Assembly: GCF_030269925.1 (NCBI RefSeq)
Contig: NC_085127.1
Coordinates: forward strand, 5,463,501 to 5,527,500
Reading direction: 5' to 3'
Length of the DNA stretch: 64,000 nt
Source: Bombyx mori
Lineage: Eukaryota; Arthropoda; Insecta; Lepidoptera; Bombycidae
The translations under genes were made by a program, and so were the position numbers. The number at the start of each line of letters is the position of its first letter. The stretch's first letter is position 1. The notes under the pieces were generated by a model. That model saw nothing but the letters and a program-made list of their open reading frames with translations, had not been told where the DNA came from and searched no databases. Of the stretch, positions 43,972 through 56,309 are shown one piece after another.

Positions 43972-44062
43972 TCGTGTCTCAAGGTGGGCGAGGACATTCA
44001 CGTTATGAATGTCTATGGTCATCGGTACCCACTTAACAGTAGCTAGAACGCGAACTATTAAA
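43972..44062 (+). mobile_element. degenerate Bm1 fragment
   Basis: TCTCAAGGTGGGCGAGG, GAATGTCTATGGTCATCGGT, CCACTTAACA: Bm1 order with much divergence. Confidence 0.5.
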
Positions 44063-44604
44063 ACGTTAAGAAAGAAGCACATTAGGTTTTATCATGCATT
44101 ACACCCAAACTCATGTATTCTCATCTTTAAGTTATAAATGATAAAAAAAACTACGAAATCCGAAATTTTCAGCGAAATATTTATTTTCGTATATTCAAAA
44201 AAACGTAATGCACAAATTCAAACATGAAACATCTCTATTTCATAGCCACTGGTTTGAACCGAAATAACTTAACTTTCATATTACGAACCGAATTTATATC
44301 GTAAATAGAACGTTATTAAAGCAGCTTTGCGGGTACAAAAATAAAACTAAATTGTAAATGCAAAAATGTACCTTTCAACAATGCTGCAAAGCCAAAAGTG
44401 CGGTACTCGAATTCCCTGGGAGTGCATGAGGTGAGTTCGTGTCATATGAAAAATTTTGCTTATATCTGCCCGCTGGACGCGAGTTTCCGAGGGCATTACG
44501 TATGCTAGCATTGTTTACATCATCCACGATGTTTACGGTGATACCGTGTAATACACGAGATACGTATGATTCAGTAATGTAACATTGGTTGTAGGTACTT
44601 GTAG
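44063..44604. other. intergenic, nothing recognised
   Basis: AT-rich without gene or named repeat. Confidence 0.35.
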
Positions 44605-44735
44605 GTAGGCAACAGCTTGGTCGGTGGGCAGCGGATTGACTCTGCCCTTGGCATTGCTGAAATCCATGGGCGACGGTAACCACTCACTATCAGGTGGACC
44701 GTATGCTAGTCTGCCTACAAGGGCAATAAAAATAA
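44605..44735 (+). mobile_element. LINE 3' tail
   Basis: GGCATTGCTGAAATCCATGG, GACGGTAACCACTCACTATC and CTGCCTACAAGGGCAATAAA: same family as the tails at 1-256 and 39.4 kb. Confidence 0.8.
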
Positions 44736-44907
44736 AAGTATGTTACAAATCTGTATCACCCTCCTACTAATCTAAACTAATATTTAAATCTACAGTGGTT
44801 TTTACACATGTTCCGTTATGACTACTGAACCATGCATCCGGTTGACTTGAAACTTGGTATCCATGTAGAAAATACATGTACTTAATGGATACGCTAATAT
44901 TTATATA

Positions 44908-46214
44908 CCTAGTCAGGTCATAAATTCTGTCACATGTTTAATGTAAAATAATTGAAACAAGTTTATTCATTATGTAACCATTCATATACCAAAATGAACT
45001 TAACAAAACATAGATTCTTATGACACTAAAGTTTATTCAAAATGACCTCCGTGATTTTGAATACAGGCCTTCAATCTGCGCGGCCAGTCGTCTATCGCAG
45101 CACGAACGAGGTCCATGTCAATATCGGCGGCTGCCTTAATCAAGGATGTCTTGAGTGACTCCAAATTGGGATGAGGCTTTGAGCACGCCTTTTCCTCCAA
45201 GTGTTGCCATATCTTGTAATCTAACGGATTCAAATCTGGACTGGAGGAGGGCCAGTCTTCGTGCCGGATGAAGTCGATTTCACGCGCCGCCAGCCAGTCT
45301 TGTGTGCTCTTCGCTCTATGAGCTGGCGCCGAATCTTGTTAGAATACCCAGTGCCTGTTATTGAACATGGTATGAGAAACAGGTTCCACAAGGTTCGTCA
45401 GGACTGTATTTTGATACACAACTGCATTCGTTTTTACACCTTTCTCACAAAAATGTACCTCTGTTAAGCCCCAATAAGAAACTCGCAACCATACCATGAG
45501 CGAGGATGGAAAATGACCTCGTTGGATACGCGGAATACGGTTGCTCGCTTCTTCACTGCTGTGTGCGTACACCTTATCATTTTGTTTGTTGTAGCTCTCT
45601 TCTACGGTAAAAAATTTTTCATCCGAAAAAAGAATTTCCCGATATTTTTTTCCCGCGTACCGCTTCAACAAAGCGCGGCATCGCTTCAGTCTCAGGTCCA
45701 TTAGACGAGCATTCAAACGATGCCCTGTTTTTCTTCGATATGCCCGAAGCCCAAAGTTTTCATTTAACACCCTTTTCACCGTGGTTCTGCTTAACCCCAT
45801 CTGAAGGGCCAACAGTTTCTGCTTACGTTTGGGATTTCTTTGAATTCGCGCCTTCACAGCTTTTATCACTGCTGGAGTCCTAACAGACCGAGGGCGACCA
45901 CTTCTTGACCTGTCATCTACACTAGAGTCTTCATTGTATCGTTTGATGGTACGATAAACGAATCTTTTGGTTATATTCAAATTTTTCAGTATGTTAAAAA
46001 TTTGAATTGGCGCGTAACCGCAACGATGCAACGCAATAACTGCAACACGGTCTTCTTTAAGCGTCCACTCCATATTTAAAAATGAGTAAAATTCTAAAAG
46101 TATACATTTTTATTTTCATGAACAATTTGAAATTCGAATTCAATAAACTTTTTTGTGGCCAGCATTCTAAAAGAAAAGTTTTTACTGTGTGACAATACTT
46201 ATGACCTGACTAGG
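44908..46214 (-). mobile_element. maT-type (DD37D) mariner, second family
   Basis: 27-bp ends CCTAGTCAGGTCATAA.. with three mismatches between arms, flanked by TA at 44906-44907 and 46215-46216. 1307 bp, one base shorter than the 7.3-kb element, but with different termini and a transposase clearly diverged, so a sister family in the same clade. Confidence 0.95.
45033..46073 (-). pseudogene. maT transposase with one nonsense codon
   Basis: ATG at 46073 (MEWTLKEDRVAVIALHRCGY); frame of 1041 nt to the stop at 45033, identical in length to the 7.4-kb transposase. HTH region with SGRPRSVRTPAVIKAV; first Asp in ILFSDEKFF; third Asp in SPDLNPLDYKIW. A single TAA at 45339-45341 stands immediately before DSAPAHRAKS, replacing the usual Gln (CAA to TAA) next to the second catalytic Asp. 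37 residues separate the second and third Asp, which defines DD37D. Confidence 0.93.
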
Positions 46215-46303
46215 TAAGTGTTGGACTCCCTAATAATAATGACAATAAATAATAATGTTAATTTTAAATGCCCTAAAATAGCGAAACGGGCGAGTACGGC
46301 TAG

Positions 46304-46488
46304 TCGATACTATAATATTATAAAGAGGAAAGATTTGTTTGTTTGTTTGTTTCGAATAGGCTCCGAAACTACTGGACCGATTTGAAAAATTCTTTTTCCA
46401 TTAGAAGCCGACATTGTCCCTGATGAACCTTTTTTTTTTTTCATGTGTGTTTTAATTTTTCCGAAGCGAAGCGAGGGCGGGTCGCTAG
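46304..46488 (+). mobile_element. Helitron-like non-autonomous element, copy 2
   Basis: Nearly identical to the copy at 43.5 kb, same orientation: TATTATAAAGAGGAAAGATT, GGCTCCGAAACTACTGGACC, GCGAGGGCGGGTCGCTAG at 46488. A short central segment after GATGAAC is missing. Confidence 0.7.
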
Positions 46489-46784
46489 TTTCTTATATGT
46501 TGGATGAAGTTTTGGATGGATTTAAAAGGATTCTTAATTATTATTATGAAGAAAGCGAAACCTAGAACTCATGTCTTCTAAAGAGCGGTAGTAGATACTT
46601 TGTGAAGTCTATGCGAACCAGTAACCATTTAGTGATTGTAATGATTTTTCTATTAAACATATTTATTTTATAACTATCGGCTTAGTCTACACCGTACAAT
46701 CGAGTCAACTAGTGTATTGGATGAAATTAGAGTTAAATTCCTAAACTAAATCCTGCTCGAAATACACCTTACAGACACTTTTCA

Positions 46785-46880
46785 AGGTGGATGACGGAAT
46801 TTAGTTTGTTGAGATGTATGGGCTACTGTAACTACTTAATACCAGGCTGGCCGTGAGTTTGTCCACATATCTTAGTAAGG
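46785..46880 (+). mobile_element. degenerate Bm1 fragment
   Basis: TTGAGATGTATGGGCTACTG, ACTACTTAATACCAGGCTGG, GAGTTTGTCCACATATCTTA, a diverged Bm1 3' half. Confidence 0.55.
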
Positions 46881-47810
46881 TTCATCAATTTACTAACCAC
46901 AATAAGAAATCAATCAGTACATAATATAATAATAATATGTAACAAGTTTCTATACTGGTGTCGTTGTTCATCTCGTGTTCATAACATTTGACAATGGTTT
47001 GTTTAGGGGCTTCAACCTCAATTCTGAGCTATTGTGAAGGATTGATATGTTTATGTTTCTCTTAGCTATCTTGGATGTGATTGTACTTGGACAATGCGGA
47101 TTTTGATCCACGGAAATCATTTTACTTCAGTTCTTGTTGTTGTAATTCGAACAATACTATTCGCGAGAAAGTTAATTGCGCTGAGGAAACACCGTGGATC
47201 AAAGCCGCGGTTTCAGATGGTTTGGATTAACTCAATTCCGGTGACGGACGGTGCATAGATAAAAAAAGATGAAGGGTTCAACAATACCTCATAGAATATA
47301 CAGCACAAGAGAACCAAAGTCCCTTGGTAAATCCAAAGGTTCCAAACGATCCGTTAGAATGGGTCCATCAATAATCCGCATGGCTCTCTTCGGTATGGAG
47401 TCAAATAGACGTAGTTGGTATTAGGAAGCCTCACTCGAGAAATGGAAGCAAAGCTCCATGCGAAAACGAGTTTGTATTTTTTAAACACACGCCCAAGCAT
47501 AAAGTACCGCTTCGTTCTGATGTGGACACCCAAGATTTTTAGGCCAATTTGGCTTTGCCTTCCAAATGACTTTTATACGGAATATTGATCGCAATATCGT
47601 CCCAAAAATCCCAACACTCTCGGAAGATGGCAGGGCTACCCTTTGGAGTTGTGGCGCTATGACAATAATGATGGTACATATTATGCGGGCTAAAAACATG
47701 CTCTACAGCTAATACCAGAAAACCTAGTAAGAAACAATATCGCAAAGCAGGCATGTGTTCTGCTATGAAGGATATGACAGTTAAACTTTCCTACTATTAT
47801 GGATATTGAT
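46881..47810. other. intergenic, nothing recognised
   Basis: No supported gene. Overlapping short minus-strand frames at 47481-47754 show no family signature. Confidence 0.4.
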
Positions 47811-47905
47811 TTTTTCGGTAAGCAAAGGCTTGGCTCTGCCCTTGGCATTGCCGAAGTCCAAGAGTCACGGTATCCACTCATCATCAGGTGAGAAGTCTAG
47901 AAGGA
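47811..47905 (+). mobile_element. LINE 3' tail remnant
   Basis: GGTAAGCAAAGGCTTGGCTC, GCCCTTGGCATTGCCGAAGT, CTCATCATCAGGTGAG. Lacks the terminal CTACAAGGGCAA; abuts the Bm1 copy. Confidence 0.7.
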
Positions 47906-47924
47906 CAACTTCTTTTTTTCTAGA

Positions 47925-48343
47925 TGTGTGGCGAGCTCACGTCCCTCCTGGTGTTAAGTGGGTACCGGAGCCCATAGTCTTCTATAACGTAAATGCCGCC
48001 ACCCACCTTGAGGTTTGAGTTCTAAGGTCTCAGTATAGTTACAGAAGCTACCCCACCCTTCAAACCTAAACGCATTAATGCTGAAATAGGCTGAAATAGG
48101 CAGGGTGGTGACACCTACCCGTGCGGACCCACAACAGGTCCTATCACCAGTAATTACGCAAATTATAATTTTGCGGGTTTAATTTTTATTACACGATATC
48201 ATTACTTCACCGTGGAAGTCAATCAAAAGATAAGTATGTATTTCATTAGAAAATTTGGTAAACGCCTGCGGGATTCGTATACCGTTGCATCATTAGATGC
48301 GATTGCACAGGATGTCTTATTCTTTAGGCCACGACGACTTCAA
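47925..48343 (-). mobile_element. Bm1 SINE, near full length
   Basis: From the 3' part (GCGAGCTCACGTCCCTCCTG) through the body to the tRNA-like head (complement of GTCGTCGTGGCCTAAAG..GAATCCCGCAGG at about 48255-48343). It shows that Bm1 carries a tRNA-related head with a B-box-like GATTCGTAT, decayed here. Confidence 0.88.
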
Positions 48344-49326
48344 ATAAAGATTCCCTGTTATATTTAATTCGAAATCTGGAGACAATAAGCCGTTGATTAT
48401 GCCTAACGAAAATTATTATTGACGTGCGCAATCGCGAACATCAAAACCTGGGAGATTGAGACGTTAGTGACTTTAACAATAATTCATAAATCTCCGACAA
48501 CTGCTTATACATATGTAGGCTCAAATGAAATTAACATAAAATATCATGGAAAAGTGTACCGGAGCATAAAAGCGAAGGAAAAAACTTTTCTTTTGTAACT
48601 TATCTCGTTATTCACAAAGATGTGACTTTTATGACACAGAAGGACTTTTAGGTTATTTGTAAGCTACAAATTTCACGGAGCTCTTTTCCTTTGCGCCTGC
48701 AAGTGGGGAGATAAGGCGTATTCTTTACGATGTAGATTCGTATCGGTGTGTTTACCCGTGCTAATCCGAACAAGATATGCCATAACAAATTATTTTAAGA
48801 ACTTTTAAAAAGAAAAAAACTTATTTTTGAAAGAAATTATTTAAAGACCATGTGTATTTTCGAACTTGAAAACATCTCTTTAAGAATATCATCCTTAAGC
48901 ATCTTATCCAATAACCTTTTACTTTGAACATAGCTCCGACATAAACGCTTGCCAGTTAATTTTCCAGGAACGGTTTTTGTTCCCTTGATTCCTCTTTAAC
49001 AAGAAAATGAATCCCGTGATTAAATATGCATAACGTTCTTTTTTCATTTTACCAAATCATATTTACGTTTTTCATGAGAAATAAAATGATTTTTTATTAT
49101 TTAAGGGCAATTCCCAATTTGCTCTCCAAAAAAAGTAAGGCTTTATAAAAATCAGGTAGAAGCCACTTGATTTCTGGTTAACAACGCGGTTTACAGGGAT
49201 AAAATTCAATTAATTTTACCGGACACGACTGTCGACGTCCCACGAGGCGTAAAACTCATTTACCTTATCCGCGAATCCAATTAAATATCTTGCACATAAC
49301 CAGAGATGTTGGTGAAGATAACTAAC
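48344..49326. other. intergenic, nothing recognised
   Basis: AT-rich without convincing gene, RNA or repeat. Confidence 0.4.
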
Positions 49327-49460
49327 TATACTTGAGACCTTAGAACTTATATCTCAAGGTGGGTGGCGCGTTTACGTCGTAGATGTCTATGGGCTCCAGT
49401 AACCACTTAGCACCAGGTGGGCTGTGAGCTCGTCCACCCATTTAAGCAATTTAAAAAAAC
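49327..49460 (+). mobile_element. Bm1 SINE 3' half
   Basis: ACTTGAGACCTTAGAACTTA, AAGGTGGGTGGCGCGTTTAC, GGGCTCCAGTAACCACTTAG, ending CCATTTAAGCAATTTAAAAA. Confidence 0.88.
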
Positions 49461-49469
49461 ATTTTTTTT

Positions 49470-49735
49470 CTAGATTTTTTTGCTACGATGAATGAACGAA
49501 CCAACGGCTCACCTGGTGTTGAGTGATCATCAGTGTCCACAAACGTCAAAAACGTTTATGCTGCCACCTTGAGCCATGTTCAAAGTCTTAGTTTTTGCCG
49601 GCTGCCCCACCCTTCAAACCGAAACTCATTATTGGTACACAGCAGAAATAGGCAAGGCTACCTTTGAGTGCTCATAAGACGCCTTACCACTAGTAAACCT
49701 ACCACTATTCACTCTGCACTACCTTTGGTTCACTG
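49470..49735 (-). mobile_element. Bm1 SINE, diverged, opposite orientation
   Basis: CGGCTCACCTGGTGTTGAGT, GCTGCCCCACCCTTCAAACC, CAGCAGAAATAGGCAAGG. With 49327-49460 it forms a tail-to-tail inverted pair. Confidence 0.8.
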
Positions 49736-50507
49736 GTAGAGAATGCCTTAGGCATTAAGTCCGCCAATGTAAATTTTACATGATGTGTAATAAATAAAAA
49801 TTAAAAATAAATGGGCGCATTGTGGCACTTGTTACTAAGTGATTACCAAATACCAAACACAAAAAAACTATTGTTTCAAATGTGTCTATTAAAATTAATC
49901 AAGATAGAAAATGCTTGAATTTCAATAAGCTGAATTGTCATTTATGAAAATTCGCATAATCTACAGTGATGCCGATAAATCTGCAAGAGGAAAATCTCGA
50001 ACCAAACGAGGACATATGCATGAAATATTGATTGAAATAACATGCTTATAAATTCCGACACATCCGAGTATTTTTCCTGTTTCCGATTTGAAATTGGACG
50101 CATTTTATCAGAGAGGCATCCGAGCGACCGTGTAATGGCTGGTTGATGCTAATCCGATTGCCCATCGAGAAAATTTAACTGGATCTCATATCCATTCAAA
50201 CAGAAATATATCGGGTTTCGACCATCACGCAACATTGCACGCGTTCAAGATATCTTTGATGACAGAGATGTGTTTAGGGAAATTATATTGTGTTTGATCT
50301 ATTTTGACCGCTATCGAATGCGGTCACAGAAGCTTTGACCATTAAATATCCGATCCCTTACCTATTCGCCATAATGAAGTCATTAATCGAATTTTAATGA
50401 AGCGTAAATGTTTATACTATTATTTTGTCTAGAAATAGGAATTAGGAGCAGTTAAAATTATCTTTTTCTCCTTTTAATGTGCACAATTTAATAATAATAA
50501 TAATGTT
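49736..50507. other. intergenic, nothing recognised
   Basis: A B-box-poor tRNA-like string near 49725-49770 (CCTTTGGTTCACTGGTAGAG) is not a complete tRNA. Otherwise AT-rich. Confidence 0.35.
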
Positions 50508-50660
50508 ATTCTTTCACCGTGGAAGTCAATCGTGAGCATTGGTTAAGTACGTATTTCAATAAAAAAATTGGTACCCACCCGCATGCGGGATTCGAACATC
50601 GTTGCATCGCTAGATACGAATGCACCGGACGTCTCACCCTTTAGGCCACGACGACTTCAG
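50508..50660 (-). mobile_element. Bm1 head fragment (tRNA-like part)
   Basis: Complement reads GTCGTCGTGGCCTAAAGGGT, then a B box GTTCGAATCCCGC, then GACTTCCACGGTGAAAGAAT. Only the head and first body segment remain. Confidence 0.8.
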
Positions 50661-52753
50661 AGCCTGTCTTGAGACATGGGTTTGAAGATTCAGTTGAATT
50701 GTATAACTGTTATCCCACATTTCAAACCAAAATGCGTGACTATTTCACATCAGATAAGCGGAATGAGGTTATTCGTGTGCAATACTAACAGCGATTTATG
50801 CTCAATAAACCGACTGTCCGAATTTTGTTGTTGTTGTAGATGCGAACCTGTATTTATAATAACTACCACTACAAAGTGAATGTATAAGTACTTTTATTAG
50901 TGCTAGACATGGGTACATATCTATATCGATAACATTCGAACCAAAAGCTGTTGACGGCACCACGCCAGTTAATCTATCAGACGTGGACCATATTTCATTG
51001 AGGGACACGTCGCTATTCTGTACAAATCGAATTCAAAGTTCTGCGGAATCCCGTTCATCCTTCACGATTAGTTCGCAGTGTGGACAGCCGCTTTTATCTC
51101 GACAATTCGGAATAGGGGTGCGGATTAACGTCTGGTCCGAGAGTGCGCCCTGTTCTTTATAGCCGAATATTATTCAACCGATGCCCATTGACATATTTGG
51201 CTACTGTAAATGATCTCGCATAATATGTGGTCTTTTTTTTTGTAGTAGGATTATCATTTAAGATCTAGACTCTTTATTTTCAAGGGCACAGCTAATCCAT
51301 TGTAATAGTAACAGCAAAAGTATTGATTCAAATAATTAAATTAAACATTATCTTATTGTTATGGATGCATCAGCGATGTCAAGGCATACGTGATATTAAG
51401 TGGCTACCGTAGCCCAAGAATATGTAAATAAGTCGGAGAAGCCACAATTATTAACACCATCGTCAGACATCGTAGAGGCGAGTAGGGTGATCGAGCTAAG
51501 AGAAATATTGAGCACACCAATCACGTTTGCTGTCTTAGAATAATTTAGAAATCTTCTCTTGACGTTAGCAAACGAAAACGAATGACAGTTCTTAGGACGG
51601 AGGCACCGCTCTTCAAGAAGGCTGGCTGGTAAGTGTGATGGCGTCTACGCGCCTCCATCGGCTAGGCTCTGTCGTAGCACGAAGTTAGCCGAGTTCCGAC
51701 GATACCGCAATCGTGCTGCCGTCTCTCGGGAATCTGCTGCGTTTCGTTTAGCTACTAAAGTAATGACCGTCTCCGACAAGTAAATGCCCATAGCTCATAG
51801 CATGTGGTTAGATATTCACAGATTGATGTGTTAAATAAGATATTCTATAAACTCGCATAACCATGATGGCTTGGCATTGAAAAAACAATTTGATGGGGTG
51901 ACCTTTAAATAACAGGCTTAATTGTACAAGATTATTCTTGATGTCGAGTTTTAAGAAAACATTCGCACAGGATTTACATACTTTTTACATTTAAGCAAAC
52001 AAATAAACCACACTTTTCTGTTAATTACGAACACAAATCTACCATTACATTAGTAAATGATTCATTCACAATAATAAGATTAAGCCCTAAACGAATTGTT
52101 TTTAACATCCAAGATATTTCTAATCAACTTTGCCCAAAGGTCGCAGAGGTCACTAACCCTATTCCCAAAGTACACCAGACCCCTTATGGACACAACAAAA
52201 ACTTAATTGAATATTCTTTGCTACATGTAACGCACAACAACAATATTGCGTTCATTAAGATTCTTAAAACGCTGGTGTAGAGTTTAAGTTATTGTTAAAA
52301 TAATGTAACAGGATTTGTTGGGAGTCGCCACAAAGGGCTAGCGGAGATAGGGTGGGTTCTGATAGAGTGATGAATAGCTGTAATATAGCCGTCGAGACGG
52401 CCGACCTGTTTTCTTCATCTATCATCCTGCCCGGCGTATTAACTTAAGGAGAATTTCGTACTTCATTTAAAACTGAGTGGGATACGTTTTATTTAGAGAA
52501 TTCACGCTTTTACCTTGGATGAGCGCCTTCTTATCTTGCCACATTATACCTAATCGGAGTTGAAGCTGATAATATTATCAACTCACTTTTATTAGCTTGA
52601 TTTTGTATATATTTTTCTAATTTATTATTGTGCAATGGAATATTTACCGGAATTTTCAACTACTTAAAGAGGTTAACTTTAAAAATGAGATACTTATCAA
52701 AGGCCGATAATAATACATGCCGTGATCCGAGAGTATCTCGCATCTATCTCTGG
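50661..52753. other. intergenic, possible LINE scrap
   Basis: At about 51680-51782 the plus strand reads STKLAEFRRYRNRAAVSRES then ends in a stop, which resembles a Jockey/CR1 ORF2 piece but is too short to assign. The rest shows nothing. Confidence 0.35.
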
Positions 52754-52761
52754 CTTTATAT

Positions 52762-53401
52762 CAGGGGTGGTCAACCGGTAGATTGCGATCAACTGGTCGA
52801 TCGTGGCTATTAGTTCCGTCGATCGTGGCAAGACAAAAAATATAAATACATACAACAGACTGCGGAACGTAATCACCAATTGCCGCACGCATCATCTTCA
52901 TCTTGTATCATTTGTTAATGACCATTACGTCACATTATTTATCCTCTCTTCCACACAATAGTTCTCTTTTATTTTTTACTGATGGTAGGACCTCTTGAGA
53001 GTCCGCACGGGTAGGTACCACCACCCTGCTTATTTCTGCCGTGAAGCAGTAATGCGTTTCGATTTGAAGGGTGAGGCAGCCGTTGTAACTGTACTTGAGA
53101 CCGTCGAACTTATATCTCAAGGTGGGTGGCGCATTTATGTTGTAGATGTCTATGGGCTCCAGTAACCACTTAACACCAGGTGGGCTGTGAGCTCGTCCAC
53201 TCATCTAAGCAATAAAATTTTTTTTATTATTATTTAATTTCTTGTTTATTTTAATTTTTTTTATAAAAGAAAATTTACTACTTATTTGTTTAATGAACTA
53301 CATTGTTTCATTAAATTTCAAGAAACGTCATTGACGGTAGGTCGCAGAGTGTTTCGTCAGTAGACAAGAGATCTTGGTATTAATCAAGTTGGCCACTCCT
53401 G
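52762..53401. mobile_element. hAT-type MITE with a Bm1 inside
   Basis: A perfect 8-bp target duplication CTTTATAT lies at 52754-52761 and 53402-53409. The termini are CAGGGGTGGTCAACC on the left and GTTGGCCACTCCTG on the right, the known hAT CAGGGGTGG pattern. No transposase. The inner part is split by the Bm1 at 52972-53224. Confidence 0.9.
52972..53224 (+). mobile_element. Bm1 SINE nested in the hAT MITE
   Basis: TTTTTACTGATGGTAGGACC, GTACCACCACCCTGCTTATT, GGGCTCCAGTAACCACTTAA, ending CTCATCTAAGCAATAAAATT. Inserted after the MITE. Confidence 0.92.
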
Positions 53402-53763
53402 CTTTATATCCATTGCAATTTTCTTGAATGAGGTGACCGTTAGGTGCGTTCAGTTGAACAACTACATAGGGCAAACGGATAGATAACTCTATAGTTGCAA
53501 TTAAATAAATACACTTAATGTCAAGTATAATCTGTTTTTTCATTATAAATGTTCGCAAGTCCTAAATATAATTGAAATTATTTTTACAGTTTCACGTCGT
53601 GTTTTTTGTTTTCATCATATTAGTTCCGAAGTTCCGTACAGTTTGCTTGCTCACGGACGACCGTCACTTAAAAGCAGTTACAATAGTTGTACCTAATAAG
53701 AACTTTTAATATATTATCATCATATATTTAATACAATATAAAGCAATTACCAAGCTCTTTTTT

Positions 53764-54125
53764 TATTTCTTTGCTTAGATGGGTGGACGAGCTCACAGCC
53801 CACCTGGTATTAAGTGGTTACTGGAGCCCATAGAGATCTACAACGTAAATGCGCCACCCACCTTGAGATAAGGGTTCTAAGGTCTCAGTATAGTTACAAC
53901 GGCTGCCCCACCCTTCAAACCGAAACGCATTACTGCTTATCTACACGGCAGAATTAGGCGGGGTGGTGGTACCTACCCGTGCGGACTCACAAGAGGTCCT
54001 ACCACCATTAATTACGCAAATTATAATTTTGCGAGCTTCACTTTTATTACTCGGTATTATTCCTTCACCGTGGAAGTCAATCGTGAACATTTGTTAAGTA
54101 CGTATTATATTTCATTAAAAAAATT
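53764..54125 (-). mobile_element. Bm1 SINE, long copy without head
   Basis: CTTAGATGGGTGGACGAGCT, GCGCCACCCACCTTGAGATA, GCTGCCCCACCCTTCAAACC, then body to CCTTCACCGTGGAAGTCAAT and the AT-rich segment before the tRNA-like head. The head itself is absent. Confidence 0.9.
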
Positions 54126-54246
54126 GATAAACACAAATATTTATTGAAAGCAATGAATTAATTTTTATGTGATTTCCAGACTAAGACATTAGGTAAGTAA
54201 GATAAATGTCCGATTCGTGTAATTACCAATCTGTAATCGATTTTTA

Positions 54247-54566
54247 CGACAGCACGCCAGAACAACCTGTCCATTCTGAAGGAGCTCGGTATTGCCAGAA
54301 GGCTGTCCGCTATCTGCTTCCAACGTATTCTCGCGTACTTCGGCCACATCGCTCGTAGAGGCCCCGATAACTTGGAGAAGCTGATGGTAGTTGGTCAGGT
54401 TGACCACGTCTGGTCTGATCTGGTTAAGACGCTCACCGACCTGCCAATAACCGAGGCTATAAAGACCGCCGAGGACAGGGAGACGTGGGGAAGCATTATG
54501 CATCGAGTGGTCCACATTTTAGATTAGACATGACCTTCAGTAATGAAGAGACCGACTCAGAAGAAG
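54247..54566 (+). mobile_element. RTE-like LINE 3' end
   Basis: A 12-bp duplication AATCGATTTTTA at 54235-54246 and 54567-54578 brackets it. One open frame reads FQRILAYFGHIARRGPDNLE, WSDLVKTLTDLPI, AEDRETWGSIMHRVV to a stop at about 54528, the C-terminus of RTE-like ORFs. Tail is GAAGAAGAA. Confidence 0.88.
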
Positions 54567-54955
54567 AATCGATTTTTATAAACATTTCCTGCTTAAGACA
54601 CACGTAACAGTTTTTATGCCATTCGATAACCGTTAGATGCTTGGCGTCTAATTTGTGACTTGGCAACCTTTGGCCGTTGACTTGTATACGACCACTGCTA
54701 ATGCCAGATACAGTTGCACGCGCGCTAATTTACAAGTTCAAATACATATCGTAAATAATACACGATTCATAGTTGTCTGGTCCATCTGTGCAACTTAGCG
54801 TGTGATGAATAGTTGTAATTTACCCATCTGACCGCTGACCACTGACCTCCTAAACTTTATGTCAGTTTCGTAGTAGTAATTAATATGCATATTGGATTAA
54901 TTAAACGAGGTCAATGACTTAGTCGATTTGTAATTCGAATCCTATTCCTAATTAA

Positions 54956-55388
54956 TCTATACTAATATTATAAAGAGGAAAGATTTGTTTGTTTGCTTGT
55001 ATTGAATAGGCTCCGAAACTACTGAACCGATTTGAAGAATTATTTCACTGTTTGGAAGCTACATTATTTCCGACAGACATAGGATATATTTTTTTAAAGT
55101 AAGTGATCCTTACTAAAACTCCAATAATGTAACTCAAGGTGTAATAAAACTACCTAAAATATTATTTACATCGCGTGCCCTGCGAAAACTATTGATGATA
55201 GAATAAAATAATGTACTACGACTTTGTAGAGCACATTATTATTTACAAAAAGTGTCGCGACAGCATATTATGTCCAACTATTATAGTTATGCCGTAATAA
55301 GTGTTATTTTATTTTAAAAAATAAAACAACGTCAAATATCGTTGAAATTTGTGTTAAAGACCCGAGCGGAGCCGGAGCGGGCCGCTTG
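54956..55388 (+). mobile_element. Helitron-like element, diverged longer copy
   Basis: Starts TCTATACTAATATTATAAAG, the canonical end, with GAGGAAAGATTTGTTTGTTT and GGCTCCGAAACTACTGAACC. The end at about 55388 (GGAGCGGGCCGCTTG) replaces CTAG by CTTG. Confidence 0.55.
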
Positions 55389-56300
55389 TATTTAATATTC
55401 GGTGAGTACTTAATGACTCGTAGATATTACTTAGTACAGACTATAACACATAAGAATAAATAAATAAATAAACGTATGCTGTTCGAAAACTTGTATATAA
55501 GTCTTGAAATGAACATTGAAAGGGTCTTGAAATTACCGATAAATACATCTACATTCCAGGTCCTCTAATCAGAAACGACTTTTTGGCGGGAACGCGAGGA
55601 GTGAAGTTGTGTGATTTGTTTTATTTTGTCTATTTAATGTTTCTTAAGGTTTAAATTTGTAATAATGGTGGTTTATTAACTGTTTAATATCTGTGAAAGT
55701 GCACAAATGTGGGAAAATTAAACAAAACCGCAGGACGTAACTTCTCGCGATCCTGCAAAAAGTCCACTAAAAAATCTCAGTAAATGACCACCATTTTACT
55801 AAGAATATATATTTCATCCCATATCATCTCATCTCATCTCATTTCATTTCACCCCATATTATAATTTTTCATGAATAAGAATATAAACACAAATAAGACA
55901 TGACTTAAAGGCCTTAATTACCAGGTCACAAAATCCCTAAAAAAAAAATCGAATCAGAAACCACAGTCAAATCTTATAATAAAATTAAATAAATACAGAA
56001 CACGTGAGTACGGCCTTGCACGCCGTCAGCCCGAAACGAATTTAAGCTGAAACTTTATTTGGCCGCCAGTTGCTTGTCGACGTTCATGGGCGAGTTAAAT
56101 CGAATAAACGTCAGATGCGACTCGACCGAACCTAACTGGACACCATGCGAAATATTAAACAATATTTCAACTTGCGCATTATGGTCCTTACGTCCAAGCG
56201 ATGTGTTCTGTTGAATATTTTAAGTATGATAAAATAGTGGAAGATTTCCGCGCTTTTAAAGAGGTTTTGAAATATAAATCGAATGAATTCATTGTGTTTG
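55389..56300. other. intergenic, simple (ATCTC)n-like run
   Basis: (ATCTC)n-like CATCTCATCTCATCTCATTT at about 55826. No gene seen. Confidence 0.45.
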
Positions 56301-56309
56301 TGTTCTTTG

